A stretch of 64,000 bases of DNA from positions 10,663,001 to 10,727,000 of the forward strand of contig NZ_CP130630.1 of the NCBI RefSeq assembly GCF_030551255.1. Direction: 5' to 3'. The notes below the pieces were generated by a model. It did no database searches, was not told the DNA's origin, and saw only the letters and a list, made by a program, of their open reading frames with translations. Each line of letters opens with the position of its first letter. The first letter of the stretch is position 1. This stretch comes from Streptomyces sp. NL15-2K (GTDB taxonomy: Bacteria > Actinomycetota > Actinomycetes > Streptomycetales > Streptomycetaceae). Position numbers and translations under genes: made by a program. Below are positions 35,816-44,615 of the stretch, in pieces.

Positions 35816-35865
35816 CGATACGCCACTGTACCGAAACGGATTTGTTTCGGTACAGTGGCGTATCG
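35816..35865. promoter_or_regulatory. 22-bp perfect inverted repeat, probable TetR operator
   Basis: Arms 35816-35837 and 35844-35865 are perfect complements of 22 bases around a 6-base spacer (GGATTT). A further partial copy of the arm end, CGATACG, lies just upstream at about 35799. It sits between the divergent PAP2 and TetR genes, 98 bases from the TetR start. Such long symmetry is typical of a dimer-of-dimers TetR site; a transcribed hairpin is the alternative. Confidence 0.65.
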
Positions 35866-35962
35866 ATAGACGTACGACACACTGGAATGTCGGCACACTG
35901 GGAATAAAGACGGGCCTTCGGGTGCGGGACACGAGTGAGGACGAGTGGGGAGAAGAGAGCCG

Positions 35963-36577
35963 ATGACGTCGCAGGCCGCGGACGGACCGGAGACGGTCGC
36001 CGGATCCCGCCGCTCCAAGATCACGCCGGAGCGTGAGCAGGAGTTCCTCGACGCCGTGCTCGAACAAGTCCGCGAATGCGGATACGAGGCCGTCACCATG
36101 GAGGGGGTCGCCGCCAGCACGCGGTGCAGCAAGTCCACCCTCTACCGGCAGTGGAAGACCAAGCCGCAGTTCGTGGTGGCCGCCCTGCGCTCCCGCCGGC
36201 GGTCGCGCCTCGTCGGTATCGACACCGGATCCCTCGCCGGGGATCTGCGGGAGGCCGCGCGGGCCGTGGGCCGGTGGTCGACGACGGACACCAAGCTGCT
36301 GCAGGCCCTCGGCCATGCCCTGACCCAGGACGAGGACCTCGCGCGGGCGCTGCGCGAGACGCTCGTCGACCCGGAGATCGCCGCGCTGCGGGAGATCCTG
36401 CGGCGCGGGGTCGAGCGCGGTGAGGTCGCCGCCGACCACCCGGCGCTGGAGTACGTCCCGGCGCAGATGTTCGGCGTCGTACGCGCCCGGCCCGTCGTGG
36501 ACGGGGAGTACGCCGACCCGGACTACCTGGTCTGCTTCGTGGAGGCCGCGGTGCTGCCGTCGCTCGGCCTGACCTGA
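35963..36577 (+). CDS. TetR-family regulator
   Basis: A 204-residue regulator. The HTH lies at about residues 45-66 (MEGVAASTRCSKSTLYRQW), followed by a helical C-terminal domain. ATG at 35963 is chosen over 35945 because of the GA-rich site just before it. It is divergent from the PAP2/DMT pair and the inverted repeat between them, so autoregulation and control of that pair are likely. Confidence 0.85.
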   Translation: MTSQAADGPETVAGSRRSKITPEREQEFLDAVLEQVRECGYEAVTMEGVAASTRCSKSTLYRQWKTKPQFVVAALRSRRRSRLVGIDTGSLAGDLREAARAVGRWSTTDTKLLQALGHALTQDEDLARALRETLVDPEIAALREILRRGVERGEVAADHPALEYVPAQMFGVVRARPVVDGEYADPDYLVCFVEAAVLPSLGLT

Positions 36578-36659
36578 GACTCAGGTCGCCGTCCACGGGA
36601 TGACCGGACGGCGATCTGCTCGCGCCGCACCGTGGGGACGGGGGCGGCGCGCACCCCCC

Positions 36660-36704
36660 GGCCGGGTGGGGTTCCTCTTGAGCGAAGAGGCGCCCCACCC
36701 GGCC
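36660..36704. terminator. Bidirectional terminator
   Basis: A 12-bp outer stem (GGCCGGGTGGGG with CCCCACCCGGCC) encloses a second hairpin (CCTCTT-GAGCG-AAGAGG). It lies between the convergent TetR and DUF2510 genes and can serve both. Confidence 0.85.
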
Positions 36705-36740
36705 GACCAGTGTGCTGTCCCGGGGCGGAGGGGGCGGACG

Positions 36741-37706
36741 TCAGACGCCCTGTCCGTTGCCGCCGCCGGTCGACACCTTGATGCCCTTGGTGATGTCGTC
36801 GAGGACGGACTGTGTCTCCGCGACGTCGACGCCGAGGCGGACCACGACCATCTGCTGGGGGTTCGCGGGGGAGGGGAAGGCGAGTGACTGGACGTAGCCG
36901 TCGGATCCCTTGCTCGTGACCGCCTTCCAGCGGACCATGTACCCCTTCTGTCCGGCCACGGTCACCGCCTTGGACGCCAGTACGTCGTGGGACGTGATCC
37001 CGCCGTAGCTCTTGCCGCCGTAGGACTCCTCGGCGTTGGCCGCGATGTCGGCCTTCGCCACCTCCTGGGCCGTGCTGCCCTCGGTGCGGTGCACCAGGGC
37101 GGGGGCCGAGTACGCGCCGCCCTTCGTGCACGTCTTGGAGGTGTCGCCGGGGCAGTCGTAGGAGTCGTTCGACGACACCTGCGCGCCGACCGACATCTGC
37201 TGGCCGTACCAGCCGTCCGGGATGGGGAGGCTGATCCCGTCGACCACGTCGGTCACCGAGCCGCTCTCGATCTTCGGCGGCTCGGACTGGTTCGGCGACG
37301 GCGACTGGCCGCCCGGGCCCCCGGGGCCGCCGTCGAAGGGGCCGCCCTGTCCGTCCGGACTCTGCTGGGAGTTGGCGGTGCTGTCGCTCCCGCCGTCGTC
37401 GCCGGAGAGCGCGTACACACCCACGCCGATGCACGCGAGCACCACGACCGCCACGCCCACGGCGATGCCCGTGCGCAGACCGCGCCGCGAGCCGGCCGGC
37501 GGCTGCACGGGGTACCCCGGATAGCCGGGATGCGGCGGGTGCACCCCGCCGGCCGGCGACTGCGCCGGCGGACCCCATGCGGCGGCCGGTACCGCGGGGC
37601 GGGTCTGGTCCGTCCATGCCTTGCCGTCCCACCAGCGCTCGGTGGGAGGAGCGTCACTTGTCTGGCCCGGATCGGGATACCACCCGGGAGGAGTCACCTG
37701 CGTCAT
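36741..37706 (-). CDS. DUF2510 membrane-anchored protein
   Basis: A 321-residue protein. DUF2510 is at the N terminus (PPGWYPDPGQ...RWWDGKAWTDQ), then a Pro/Gly-rich stretch, one membrane helix at about residues 77-98 (RTGIAVGVAVVVLACIGVGV), a Ser/Gly/Pro-rich linker and an extracellular domain of about 190 residues with one cysteine pair (CPGDTSKTC). The order suggests a cytoplasmic DUF2510 tag and an outside domain of unknown role. No enzymatic motif is visible. Confidence 0.78.
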   Translation of the reverse strand: MTQVTPPGWYPDPGQTSDAPPTERWWDGKAWTDQTRPAVPAAAWGPPAQSPAGGVHPPHPGYPGYPVQPPAGSRRGLRTGIAVGVAVVVLACIGVGVYALSGDDGGSDSTANSQQSPDGQGGPFDGGPGGPGGQSPSPNQSEPPKIESGSVTDVVDGISLPIPDGWYGQQMSVGAQVSSNDSYDCPGDTSKTCTKGGAYSAPALVHRTEGSTAQEVAKADIAANAEESYGGKSYGGITSHDVLASKAVTVAGQKGYMVRWKAVTSKGSDGYVQSLAFPSPANPQQMVVVRLGVDVAETQSVLDDITKGIKVSTGGGNGQGV

Positions 37707-37968
37707 GGCCCCACCGTATGAGGCCTCGCTGAAAGTCGGATGAGAGAGACGCGGATCGGCTCATTCCGTGCGTGCGGACCGTACGAGTTCGGCTCATTCC
37801 CGTACGAGCCGCCCGCGCACCGCGTCGGCCACCGTCCGGACGCGTCGCCCTCCCGTACCGCACGTCACCCGCCATGGCAACAGGTACTCGGACCGGCCTC
37901 CGCATCGGCAGCCGGACGGCTACGCTCAAGGTCTGTACGTCATTCGGGCGACTTGGGGAGGTAGCGGG

Positions 37969-40653
37969 ATGACGGAGGCACGGCCCACGGCGGCCGCCTC
38001 GGCCTCGCTGTGGGAGCGCGACGAGGAAGTCGCCGCCGTCGCACGGGCGGTCGACACCCTGTGCGCGGACGATTCCTCCACCGGCGGCCTGCTGATGATC
38101 CGCGGCGAGGCGGGCTTCGGCAAGACCGCCCTGCTGGCCGAGACCCGCCGCATCGCCGAACAGCGCGGCTGCATGGTGTGGTCGGCCCGCGGCGGCCAGA
38201 CCCTCAGGTCCGTCCCCTTCAACGTCGTACGACAACTGCTGCAACCCGCCCTCCTGTCGCTGCTGCCCGAGGAAGCCCGCGAGTACCTCGGCGACTGGTA
38301 CGACATCGCCGGCCCCGCCCTCGGTATCGCCGAACCCGGTGAGCGGCAGGCCGACCCGCAGGGCGTCACCGACGGTCTGGTGGCCGCCGTACGCCGGCTG
38401 GCCCGGCGCGACTGGCCCCTCGTGCTGCTCATCGACGACGCCCACTGGGCCGACCAGGAGACCCTGCGCTGGCTCGCCGCGCTCGCCGAACGCCTCGACG
38501 AAATGTCCGTGCTGGTCGTGGTGGCCCGCCGACCCGGCGAGGTGTCCGGCGAGAGCGCCCGGCTCCTCGACGCGGTCGCCGCCGCCGCGGGCAACCCCGC
38601 CACCACCCTCAGCGCCCTGACCCCGGACGGGACCGCCGGGCTCACCCGCGCCACCCTGGGCGAGCACGCCGACGCCCCGTTCTGCCGCGAGGTGTGGGCC
38701 GTCACCGCCGGCAACCCGTACGAGACCGTCGAGCTCCTCGCCAAGGTGCGGGACAGCGAACTGGACCCGAGCGAGAGCGCGGCCGGCGAACTGCGCGCCC
38801 TGAACCGCTCGGCCCGCGGCGGCGGCCTCGTCGCCCGCCTGGAGGAACTCGGCGTCGACGCCACCCGGTTCGCCTGGGCGGCCGCGATCCTCGGCGCCGG
38901 CATCTCCGTGGACCTGGTGGCCAAGCTCGCCACCCTGAAGCGCGAGGACGCCGTGCGCTGCGCCGAACTGCTGCGCAGCGCCCGCATCCTTACCGCACCC
39001 GACCCCGCGAACACCCGGTCGGACGGCAGTGACCTGGAATTCGTGCACCCGCTGATCGCCACCGCCGTCTACGACTCCATCCCGCCCGCGCTGTGCACCG
39101 CGATGCACGGCATCGCCGCCCAGGTCGTCACCGACTCCGGGCTCGGCGCCGCGGCCGCCTCCCGCCACCTCCTCCAGGTCCACCCGGACGACGACGAGGA
39201 ACTCGTGGAGCAACTGCGCGAGGCCGCCCGCGAACACCTCGCCGTCGGCGCCCCCGACGCGGCCCGCCGCTGCCTCGAACGCGCCCTGCGGGAACCCCCG
39301 GCGCCCGAGGTCCACGCGCGCGTGCTCTACGAACTCGGCTGCGCCACCCTGCTGACCGCGCCCGCCACGACCATCGACCACCTGCGGACCGCGCTCGCCA
39401 CGCCGGGCCTCGACGGCGCCGAACGCGTCGAGGCCGTCATACGCCTCTCCCAGGCTCTCCTGCACAACGACCAACTGGAGGAGGCCGTCCGCACCGTCGA
39501 GGCGGAGGCCGCCCGGCACGAGGCCGGTCCCACCCGCATGCGGCTGCAGGCCGTGCAGTACATGTGGGAGGGCGTCCACGCGGGCGAGGCGACCTCCCCG
39601 GGACGCTCTCAGCGGCTCGCCGAACTCGCCCGCACCTGCACCGGCCGGGACAACTCCGAGCGTGCCCTGCTCATCCTGCGCGGCTTCGACGCCATGACCC
39701 ACGGCGAGAACGCCGAGGAGGTCGTCGAGCTGTGCGACCGCGCCCTCGTCAACGGCCGGCTCGCACCCGGACTCGGCTGGACCGACAGCGAGTGGGGAGT
39801 CGAACTCCTCATGATGCTGGCCGCCTCCTACGCCTACACCGACCGCCTCGACCGCGCGGAAAGCCTCTACACCGAGGCCCTGCGCGCCTACGAGAGTGCC
39901 GGCTGGAGCGGCGGCCACCTCGCCCTGGCCCACGCCTACCTCGGTCTCGGCCACCGCAGGCGCGGCCGGCTGAGGGAGGCGGAGACGTCCCTGCGCGAGT
40001 CGCTGCGCCTGGCCGAGCGCGTCGGCCGCGGCCTGCCCCTGTACTGGTCGGCGACCTGCAACCTCGTCGACACGCTGCTCGCCCGCGGTCACCTCGACGA
40101 GGCCTGGGCGATCGCCGAACAGTACGGCTTCGCCCCGCCGTACCCCTCCACCATAGTGCTGCCGGACCCGCGCTCCGTGCGCGGCCGCCTCCTGCTCGCC
40201 GTCGGCCGCACCAAGGACGGCATCAACGAACTGGAGGCCGCCGAGAAGGCCGCCGCCGTCCGCGGCCACCACAACCCGGTGCTGGTCCCCTGGGCCGTCG
40301 ACCTCGCCCGCGCCCTCGCCACTCAGGACCCGGGACGCGCCGCCCGGCTCGCCACCGACGTCCGCCGGCACGCCGAACGCTTCGGCACCGACACGGCCAT
40401 CGGCGAGGCCCTGCGCTGCGCCGCGGCCTTGGAGACCGGGCAGCGCGCGGTGCGGCTGGCCGCCCAGGCGGTCACCTACCTGGAGGCATCGCCCTGCCAG
40501 TACGAACACGCGGCGGCCCGCGTCGAGTACGGCATCCTCTCCCGCTCGGTGACCGAACTGAACCGGGGCCTGGCGCTCGCACGGTCCTGCGGGGCGGACG
40601 GGCTGGCGGCGCAGGCGGTGGCGGTCCTGGAGTCGGGGCGCGGGCTGGGATAG
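37969..40653 (+). CDS. LAL-like AAA-TPR protein without LuxR HTH
   Basis: An 894-residue protein built like the large ATP-binding LuxR regulators: Walker A GEAGFGKTALL at about residues 45-55, Walker B LLIDDAHWAD at about 155-164, then a long run of TPR-like helices to the end. The usual C-terminal LuxR HTH is absent: the protein stops at LESGRGLG and no HTH-like frame follows before the next convergent gene. GGGGAGG precedes ATG 37969. It may signal through a partner rather than bind DNA. Two CGGCTCATTCC repeats lie in the upstream region (37768 and 37791 area). Confidence 0.8.
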   Translation: MTEARPTAAASASLWERDEEVAAVARAVDTLCADDSSTGGLLMIRGEAGFGKTALLAETRRIAEQRGCMVWSARGGQTLRSVPFNVVRQLLQPALLSLLPEEAREYLGDWYDIAGPALGIAEPGERQADPQGVTDGLVAAVRRLARRDWPLVLLIDDAHWADQETLRWLAALAERLDEMSVLVVVARRPGEVSGESARLLDAVAAAAGNPATTLSALTPDGTAGLTRATLGEHADAPFCREVWAVTAGNPYETVELLAKVRDSELDPSESAAGELRALNRSARGGGLVARLEELGVDATRFAWAAAILGAGISVDLVAKLATLKREDAVRCAELLRSARILTAPDPANTRSDGSDLEFVHPLIATAVYDSIPPALCTAMHGIAAQVVTDSGLGAAAASRHLLQVHPDDDEELVEQLREAAREHLAVGAPDAARRCLERALREPPAPEVHARVLYELGCATLLTAPATTIDHLRTALATPGLDGAERVEAVIRLSQALLHNDQLEEAVRTVEAEAARHEAGPTRMRLQAVQYMWEGVHAGEATSPGRSQRLAELARTCTGRDNSERALLILRGFDAMTHGENAEEVVELCDRALVNGRLAPGLGWTDSEWGVELLMMLAASYAYTDRLDRAESLYTEALRAYESAGWSGGHLALAHAYLGLGHRRRGRLREAETSLRESLRLAERVGRGLPLYWSATCNLVDTLLARGHLDEAWAIAEQYGFAPPYPSTIVLPDPRSVRGRLLLAVGRTKDGINELEAAEKAAAVRGHHNPVLVPWAVDLARALATQDPGRAARLATDVRRHAERFGTDTAIGEALRCAAALETGQRAVRLAAQAVTYLEASPCQYEHAAARVEYGILSRSVTELNRGLALARSCGADGLAAQAVAVLESGRGLG

Positions 40654-40705
40654 GGCGGATCCGGGCTTGGCGTGCTTCGCGTGCTTCGCGGGTCTTCGGC
40701 AGGTC

Positions 40706-41497
40706 TCAGATCCCCAGCAGCTGGTCCGTCACCGCCGCCAGCCGCTTTCGGACCTCGGGATCGTACGTGCCCTCGTGCGCCCGCGCCGGACGCGTGCCGT
40801 CGAAGTAGCGGCCGCTGCCCAGGTCCTCGGTGGCCAGCGCCAGCACGCCCGGAGCGCCGTCGGCGACCGTGCTCCAGGGGCTGACCCCGCCCTCCCGGAC
40901 CATCCCCGTGTCCATGAAGGTCGCCGGGTGCAGCACGTTCACCGAGACGCCGGTGCCCTCCAGCTCCTCGGCGAGGGCGAACGTATGGGCCGCGAGGGCG
41001 AACTTGCTGCGGCGGTACGCGTCGACGCCGCTGTAGCCGCGGGTGAACTCGGGGTCGTCGAAATCGAAGGGCTCCTGGCCGGCCGAGCCGACGTTGACGA
41101 TCCGCGCGGGCGTGTTGGCGCGCAGCACGGGCAGCAGGGTGCGGGTCAGGGCGACCGGCGCCAAGTAGTTGACCGCCAGCCGCAGTTCGTGTCCGTCGGC
41201 GCTCAGCTCGCGTCCGGAGCCGGGCGTACCGAAGCCCACCCCCGCGTTGTTGATCAGTACGTCGAGCTCGGGACGCTCTTCCGCGACCCGCGCCCCCAGC
41301 TCCCGCACCTCGGTCAGTGAGGCCAGGTCGGCGACGAAGCCGTGCGCATCGCCCTCGGTGCGCAGCTCCTCGACGAGCCGCTCGGTGCGGCCCCGGTCGC
41401 GCCCGTGCGCGAGGACGACATGACCGGAGCGGACGAGTTCGAAGGCGATGTACCGGCCGAGACCTGAGGTGGCACCGGTGATCAGAAGGGTCGACAT
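40706..41497 (-). CDS. Short-chain dehydrogenase/reductase
   Basis: A 263-residue classical-type SDR with the NADP motif ITGATSGLGR at residues 6-15, NNAG at about 90, Ser in NVGSAG and the YRRSK catalytic pair (Tyr-x-x-x-Lys). It resembles the retinol-dehydrogenase/WW-oxidoreductase-like branch with several insertions. ATG at 41497 follows GGTGGAGG closely. It is downstream of the pca operon but 64 bases away with no coupling, so a link is uncertain. Substrate unknown. Confidence 0.83.
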   Translation of the reverse strand: MSTLLITGATSGLGRYIAFELVRSGHVVLAHGRDRGRTERLVEELRTEGDAHGFVADLASLTEVRELGARVAEERPELDVLINNAGVGFGTPGSGRELSADGHELRLAVNYLAPVALTRTLLPVLRANTPARIVNVGSAGQEPFDFDDPEFTRGYSGVDAYRRSKFALAAHTFALAEELEGTGVSVNVLHPATFMDTGMVREGGVSPWSTVADGAPGVLALATEDLGSGRYFDGTRPARAHEGTYDPEVRKRLAAVTDQLLGI

Positions 41498-41561
41498 GCC
41501 TCCACCGTAGGCACGTGGTGAAGCCATGTGCGAGATGCTGTCGAAGCTACGACCAGCAGGG

Positions 41562-42680
41562 TCACCCTTCTTCTTCGGCCAGCACCCGCTGGGCCGCCGC
41601 GAACGCCGAGTTCGCCGCCGGCACCCCGCAGTACACGGCCGTCTGGAGCAGCACCGCACCGATCTCCTCGGGCGTGAGCCCGTTGCGCCGGGCGGCCCGC
41701 ACATGGATGGCCAGCTCGTCGTAGTGGCCGTGCGCGACCAGCGCCGTCAGGGTGATCATGCTGCGCTCGCGGCGGGTGAGCGTCGGGTCGGTCCAGATCT
41801 CGCCCCACGCATAGCGCGAGATGAAGTCCTGGAAGCGCGCGGTGAAGGGCGTCTGCCGGGCCTGCGCCCGGTCCACGTGCGCGTCGCCCAGCACCTCGCG
41901 CCGCACCTCCATGCCGCGCGGGGCAGGTCCGCCGAGGTGCGCCCGCAGCGCGGTGAGGACGGCCTCGGGACACTGCGCGGGCGCCAGGTGCGAGGCGCCC
42001 GGCAGCTCGACGAGCGCCGCGCCCGGCACCGCGTCCGCGATCTCCCGCAGATGAGCCGGCGGGGTCGCCGGGTCCTCGCGGCCGGCGATCAGCAGCGTGG
42101 GCAGGGAGATCTCGTCCAGCCGGTCCCGCAGGTCGAAGGCGGCCAGCGCGTCACAGCAGGCGGCGTACGCCTCGGGGTCGGCCTCCCGGTGGTCCCGGAC
42201 CAGTTCGGGCACGGTGAAACCGGGCGTGAACCAGCGGGCGTCGGCATTCTCCACCAGCCAGTCCAAGCCGTCGCGTCGCACGCGCTCGGCCCGCTCCTGC
42301 CACGGCTTCGAGCCGTTGAAGTGGGCCGAGGAGCAGATCACCGCCAGCGACGACACCCGCTCCGGATGGTGCACGGCCAGATGCAGGCCCACCGCACCGC
42401 CCAGCGACACCCCGGCGTACGCGAACCGCTCCAGGCCGAGCGAGTCGGCGAGCGCCAGCACCAGATCCGCCAGATCGCCGACGGTGGCGCCGGGGCGGAC
42501 GAGATCGGCGGCGGAGCCGCCGTGTCCGGGAAGGTCCCAGCGGATCACCCGGTGTCCGATGGACAGCTCGGGTGCGATCTTGTCCCACAGGGCGTACGAC
42601 GTGCCCAGCGAGGGCCCGAGTATCAGCGGGGGAGAGGTGGTGGGCCCCTCGGCGCGGTGGTTGAGGAGGTTCTCGGTCAA
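41562..42680 (-). CDS. pcaL: 3-oxoadipate enol-lactonase / 4-carboxymuconolactone decarboxylase fusion
   Basis: A 372-residue fusion. Residues 1-250 are an alpha/beta hydrolase (nucleophile elbow AGVSLGG, acid in AGREDPATP, His in GASHLAP) matching PcaD. The remainder is a carboxymuconolactone decarboxylase domain (ERSMITLTALVAHGHYDELA, then GVPAANSAFAAAQ) matching PcaC. Actinomycetes combine the two as PcaL, which turns carboxymuconolactone into 3-oxoadipate. TTG at 42680 overlaps the pcaB stop with GGAG upstream. Last gene of the pca operon. Confidence 0.93.
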   Translation of the reverse strand: MTENLLNHRAEGPTTSPPLILGPSLGTSYALWDKIAPELSIGHRVIRWDLPGHGGSAADLVRPGATVGDLADLVLALADSLGLERFAYAGVSLGGAVGLHLAVHHPERVSSLAVICSSAHFNGSKPWQERAERVRRDGLDWLVENADARWFTPGFTVPELVRDHREADPEAYAACCDALAAFDLRDRLDEISLPTLLIAGREDPATPPAHLREIADAVPGAALVELPGASHLAPAQCPEAVLTALRAHLGGPAPRGMEVRREVLGDAHVDRAQARQTPFTARFQDFISRYAWGEIWTDPTLTRRERSMITLTALVAHGHYDELAIHVRAARRNGLTPEEIGAVLLQTAVYCGVPAANSAFAAAQRVLAEEEG

Positions 42681-44008
42681 CGTCGCTCCAGAGCACGGTC
42701 GGTGAGGGTTCCGGCGGAGCCGGTGTAACGGGCGGGGTCGGTGAGCTCGTCGAGGTCGATGTCTTTCAACTCCGGCTCCTCGCCGAGGAGTTCGCGCAGG
42801 CTCCGCCCCTCGCCGTACGTCCGCCGGGCGAGGCCGGTGAGCAGTGCCTTGGCGCGGGCCCGCCCCAGCACGGGGGCGAGCTCGGCGGACAGCCGCTCGG
42901 AGACGACCAATCCGTGGGTGAGAGCGAGGTGTTCGCGCATGGTGTCCGCGTGGACCAGCAGCCCCTCGGTCAGCTCGACGGCGTCCCGGGCGGCACCGCC
43001 GACCAGCCGGAGCAGGTCCCGCAGCGGCTCCCACTCGGCGTGCCAGGCCCCGGCCGGCCGCTCGTCCTCGGCCGCCAGCGAGCCGTACAACGTGGCCGCG
43101 AGCTGCGGGGCGCGCCGGGCGGCGGCCGCGATGAGTGTGGACCGTACTGGGTTGGCCTTGTGCGGCATGGCCGAGGAACCGCCGCCGCTGCCTTCCGCCA
43201 CCTCGGCGATCTCGGTGCGGGACAGCGTGAGCACGTCCGCGGCGATCTTGCCGAGCGCCCCGGCGGTGAGGGCCAGGCACCCGGCGAGGTCGGCGATGGG
43301 GGTGCGGAGCGTGTGCCAGGGCAACAGTGGTTCCCGGAGCCCGAGTTCACGCGCGTACGCGGCCGGGAGTGCGGTCGCGTCCTCGGCGCCGTACGCGGAG
43401 AAGGCGGCCAACGTCCCAGCCGCGCCGCCGAGTTGGGCGGGCAGGCCGTCCCGTACGGCTGTGGCGCGGTCCCGTGCGTCGAGCACCAGCGACCGCCAGC
43501 CGGCCGCCTTCAGCCCGAAGGTCGTCGGTACGGCGTGCTGGGTCAGCGTCCTGCCCGGCATCGCGGTGTCCCGGTGTTCGGCGGCCGTCCGGGCCAGCGC
43601 CCGCTCGGTGCGGCCGAGGTCGTCGAGGACCGGGTCCAGGGCGCGCTCCGCGACCAGCATCATCGCCGTGTCCATGATGTCCTGGCTGGTGGCACCCCGG
43701 TGGACGTACGGGCCGTACTCCTCGCCGACCGCCTGCGTCAGGTCCGCCACCAGCGGGATGACCGGGTTCCCGCCGGCGCGGGCGCGCTCGGCGAGGGAGC
43801 GCACGTCGTAGCGGTCCGCGCGGGCCGCCTCGGTCACCGCCCTCGCGGCCTCCTCCGGGGCGAGCCCCAGGGCGGCCTGGGCGCGGGTCAGCGCGGCCTC
43901 CGCGTCGAGCAGCGCCCGGAGGAAGGCGCTGTCGCTCGTCGCGAACGCGGCGGGGGAGCCTGCCCACCCGGGGGCGAGCAGGCCGGTGTCCGCATCGGCA
44001 GAAGTCAC
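42677..44008 (-). CDS. pcaB: 3-carboxy-cis,cis-muconate cycloisomerase
   Basis: A 443-residue member of the fumarase/argininosuccinate lyase superfamily with the signature GGSSAMPHKANP and an upstream HRGATSQDIMDTA segment. It converts 3-carboxy-cis,cis-muconate to 4-carboxymuconolactone. GTG at 44008 overlaps the pcaG stop (GTGA); the stop overlaps the pcaL TTG. Confidence 0.93.
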   Translation of the reverse strand: MTSADADTGLLAPGWAGSPAAFATSDSAFLRALLDAEAALTRAQAALGLAPEEAARAVTEAARADRYDVRSLAERARAGGNPVIPLVADLTQAVGEEYGPYVHRGATSQDIMDTAMMLVAERALDPVLDDLGRTERALARTAAEHRDTAMPGRTLTQHAVPTTFGLKAAGWRSLVLDARDRATAVRDGLPAQLGGAAGTLAAFSAYGAEDATALPAAYARELGLREPLLPWHTLRTPIADLAGCLALTAGALGKIAADVLTLSRTEIAEVAEGSGGGSSAMPHKANPVRSTLIAAAARRAPQLAATLYGSLAAEDERPAGAWHAEWEPLRDLLRLVGGAARDAVELTEGLLVHADTMREHLALTHGLVVSERLSAELAPVLGRARAKALLTGLARRTYGEGRSLRELLGEEPELKDIDLDELTDPARYTGSAGTLTDRALERR

Positions 44009-44610
44009 TGGAACTCCAGGAAGACCGTCTCGCCTTCGCCCTGAAGGCGGATGTCGAAACGGTACGTTCCGTTGGCCCCGTCCGCCGCGATCAGCGTGCC
44101 GCGTCGCTCCTCGTCCAGCTGGGACAGCAGCGGGTCCGCCGTGAGGGCGGCCTCGTCGCCGGGCAGGTAGATCCGGGTGAACAGGTGCACCAGCAGACCG
44201 CGCGCGAAGACGCAGACGCTGAGGTAGGGGGCGTTCCGCCCGCGAGCGCCGGGCCGCAGCGTCCGCGCGTACCAGTGCCCGTTGACATCCGTCTGGATGC
44301 GTCCCCAGCCGGTGAACTCCACGCCGTTGCGGCCGAGGAAGCCGCCGCTCGCCGGGTCGCGGCGCATCGAGCCGTCGACCGTCGGCAGGTTGCCGTCCGG
44401 GTCCGGCCCCCACAGCTCCACGAAGGCGTCCGGCAGCGGCTTGCCCTCGCCGTCGTACACGTATCCCTGGACGGTGATGGTGTCCGGGTGGCCGACGGGC
44501 GCGATGTCACCGCCGCCGGGGAAGGGCAGGGCGTACCCGTAGAAGGGGCCCACCGTGTGCGAGGGCGTGGGCAGCACGCTCTCCGGGCTGCTCGTGTCGA
44601 TCTTCGTCAT
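44005..44610 (-). CDS. pcaG: Protocatechuate 3,4-dioxygenase alpha subunit
   Basis: A 201-residue intradiol dioxygenase alpha subunit (PSHTVGPFYGYALPFPGGGD, then VELWGPDPDG and HLFTRIYLPGD). The alpha subunit has the fold but not the full iron site; the beta subunit PcaH carries it. ATG at 44610, five bases after pcaH. Confidence 0.92.
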   Translation of the reverse strand: MTKIDTSSPESVLPTPSHTVGPFYGYALPFPGGGDIAPVGHPDTITVQGYVYDGEGKPLPDAFVELWGPDPDGNLPTVDGSMRRDPASGGFLGRNGVEFTGWGRIQTDVNGHWYARTLRPGARGRNAPYLSVCVFARGLLVHLFTRIYLPGDEAALTADPLLSQLDEERRGTLIAADGANGTYRFDIRLQGEGETVFLEFQ

Positions 44611-44615
44611 GGCGG

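Noticed and set aside
37654..40509. A 951-codon open frame on the minus strand
   Set aside because: It is antisense to the AAA-TPR gene, has Gly/Val/Arg-rich low-complexity composition and is a product of high GC at third positions.
40666..40692. GCGTGCTTC tandem repeat after the AAA-TPR gene
   Set aside because: Only two full copies of a 9-base word in a short convergent gap; probably slippage without meaning.
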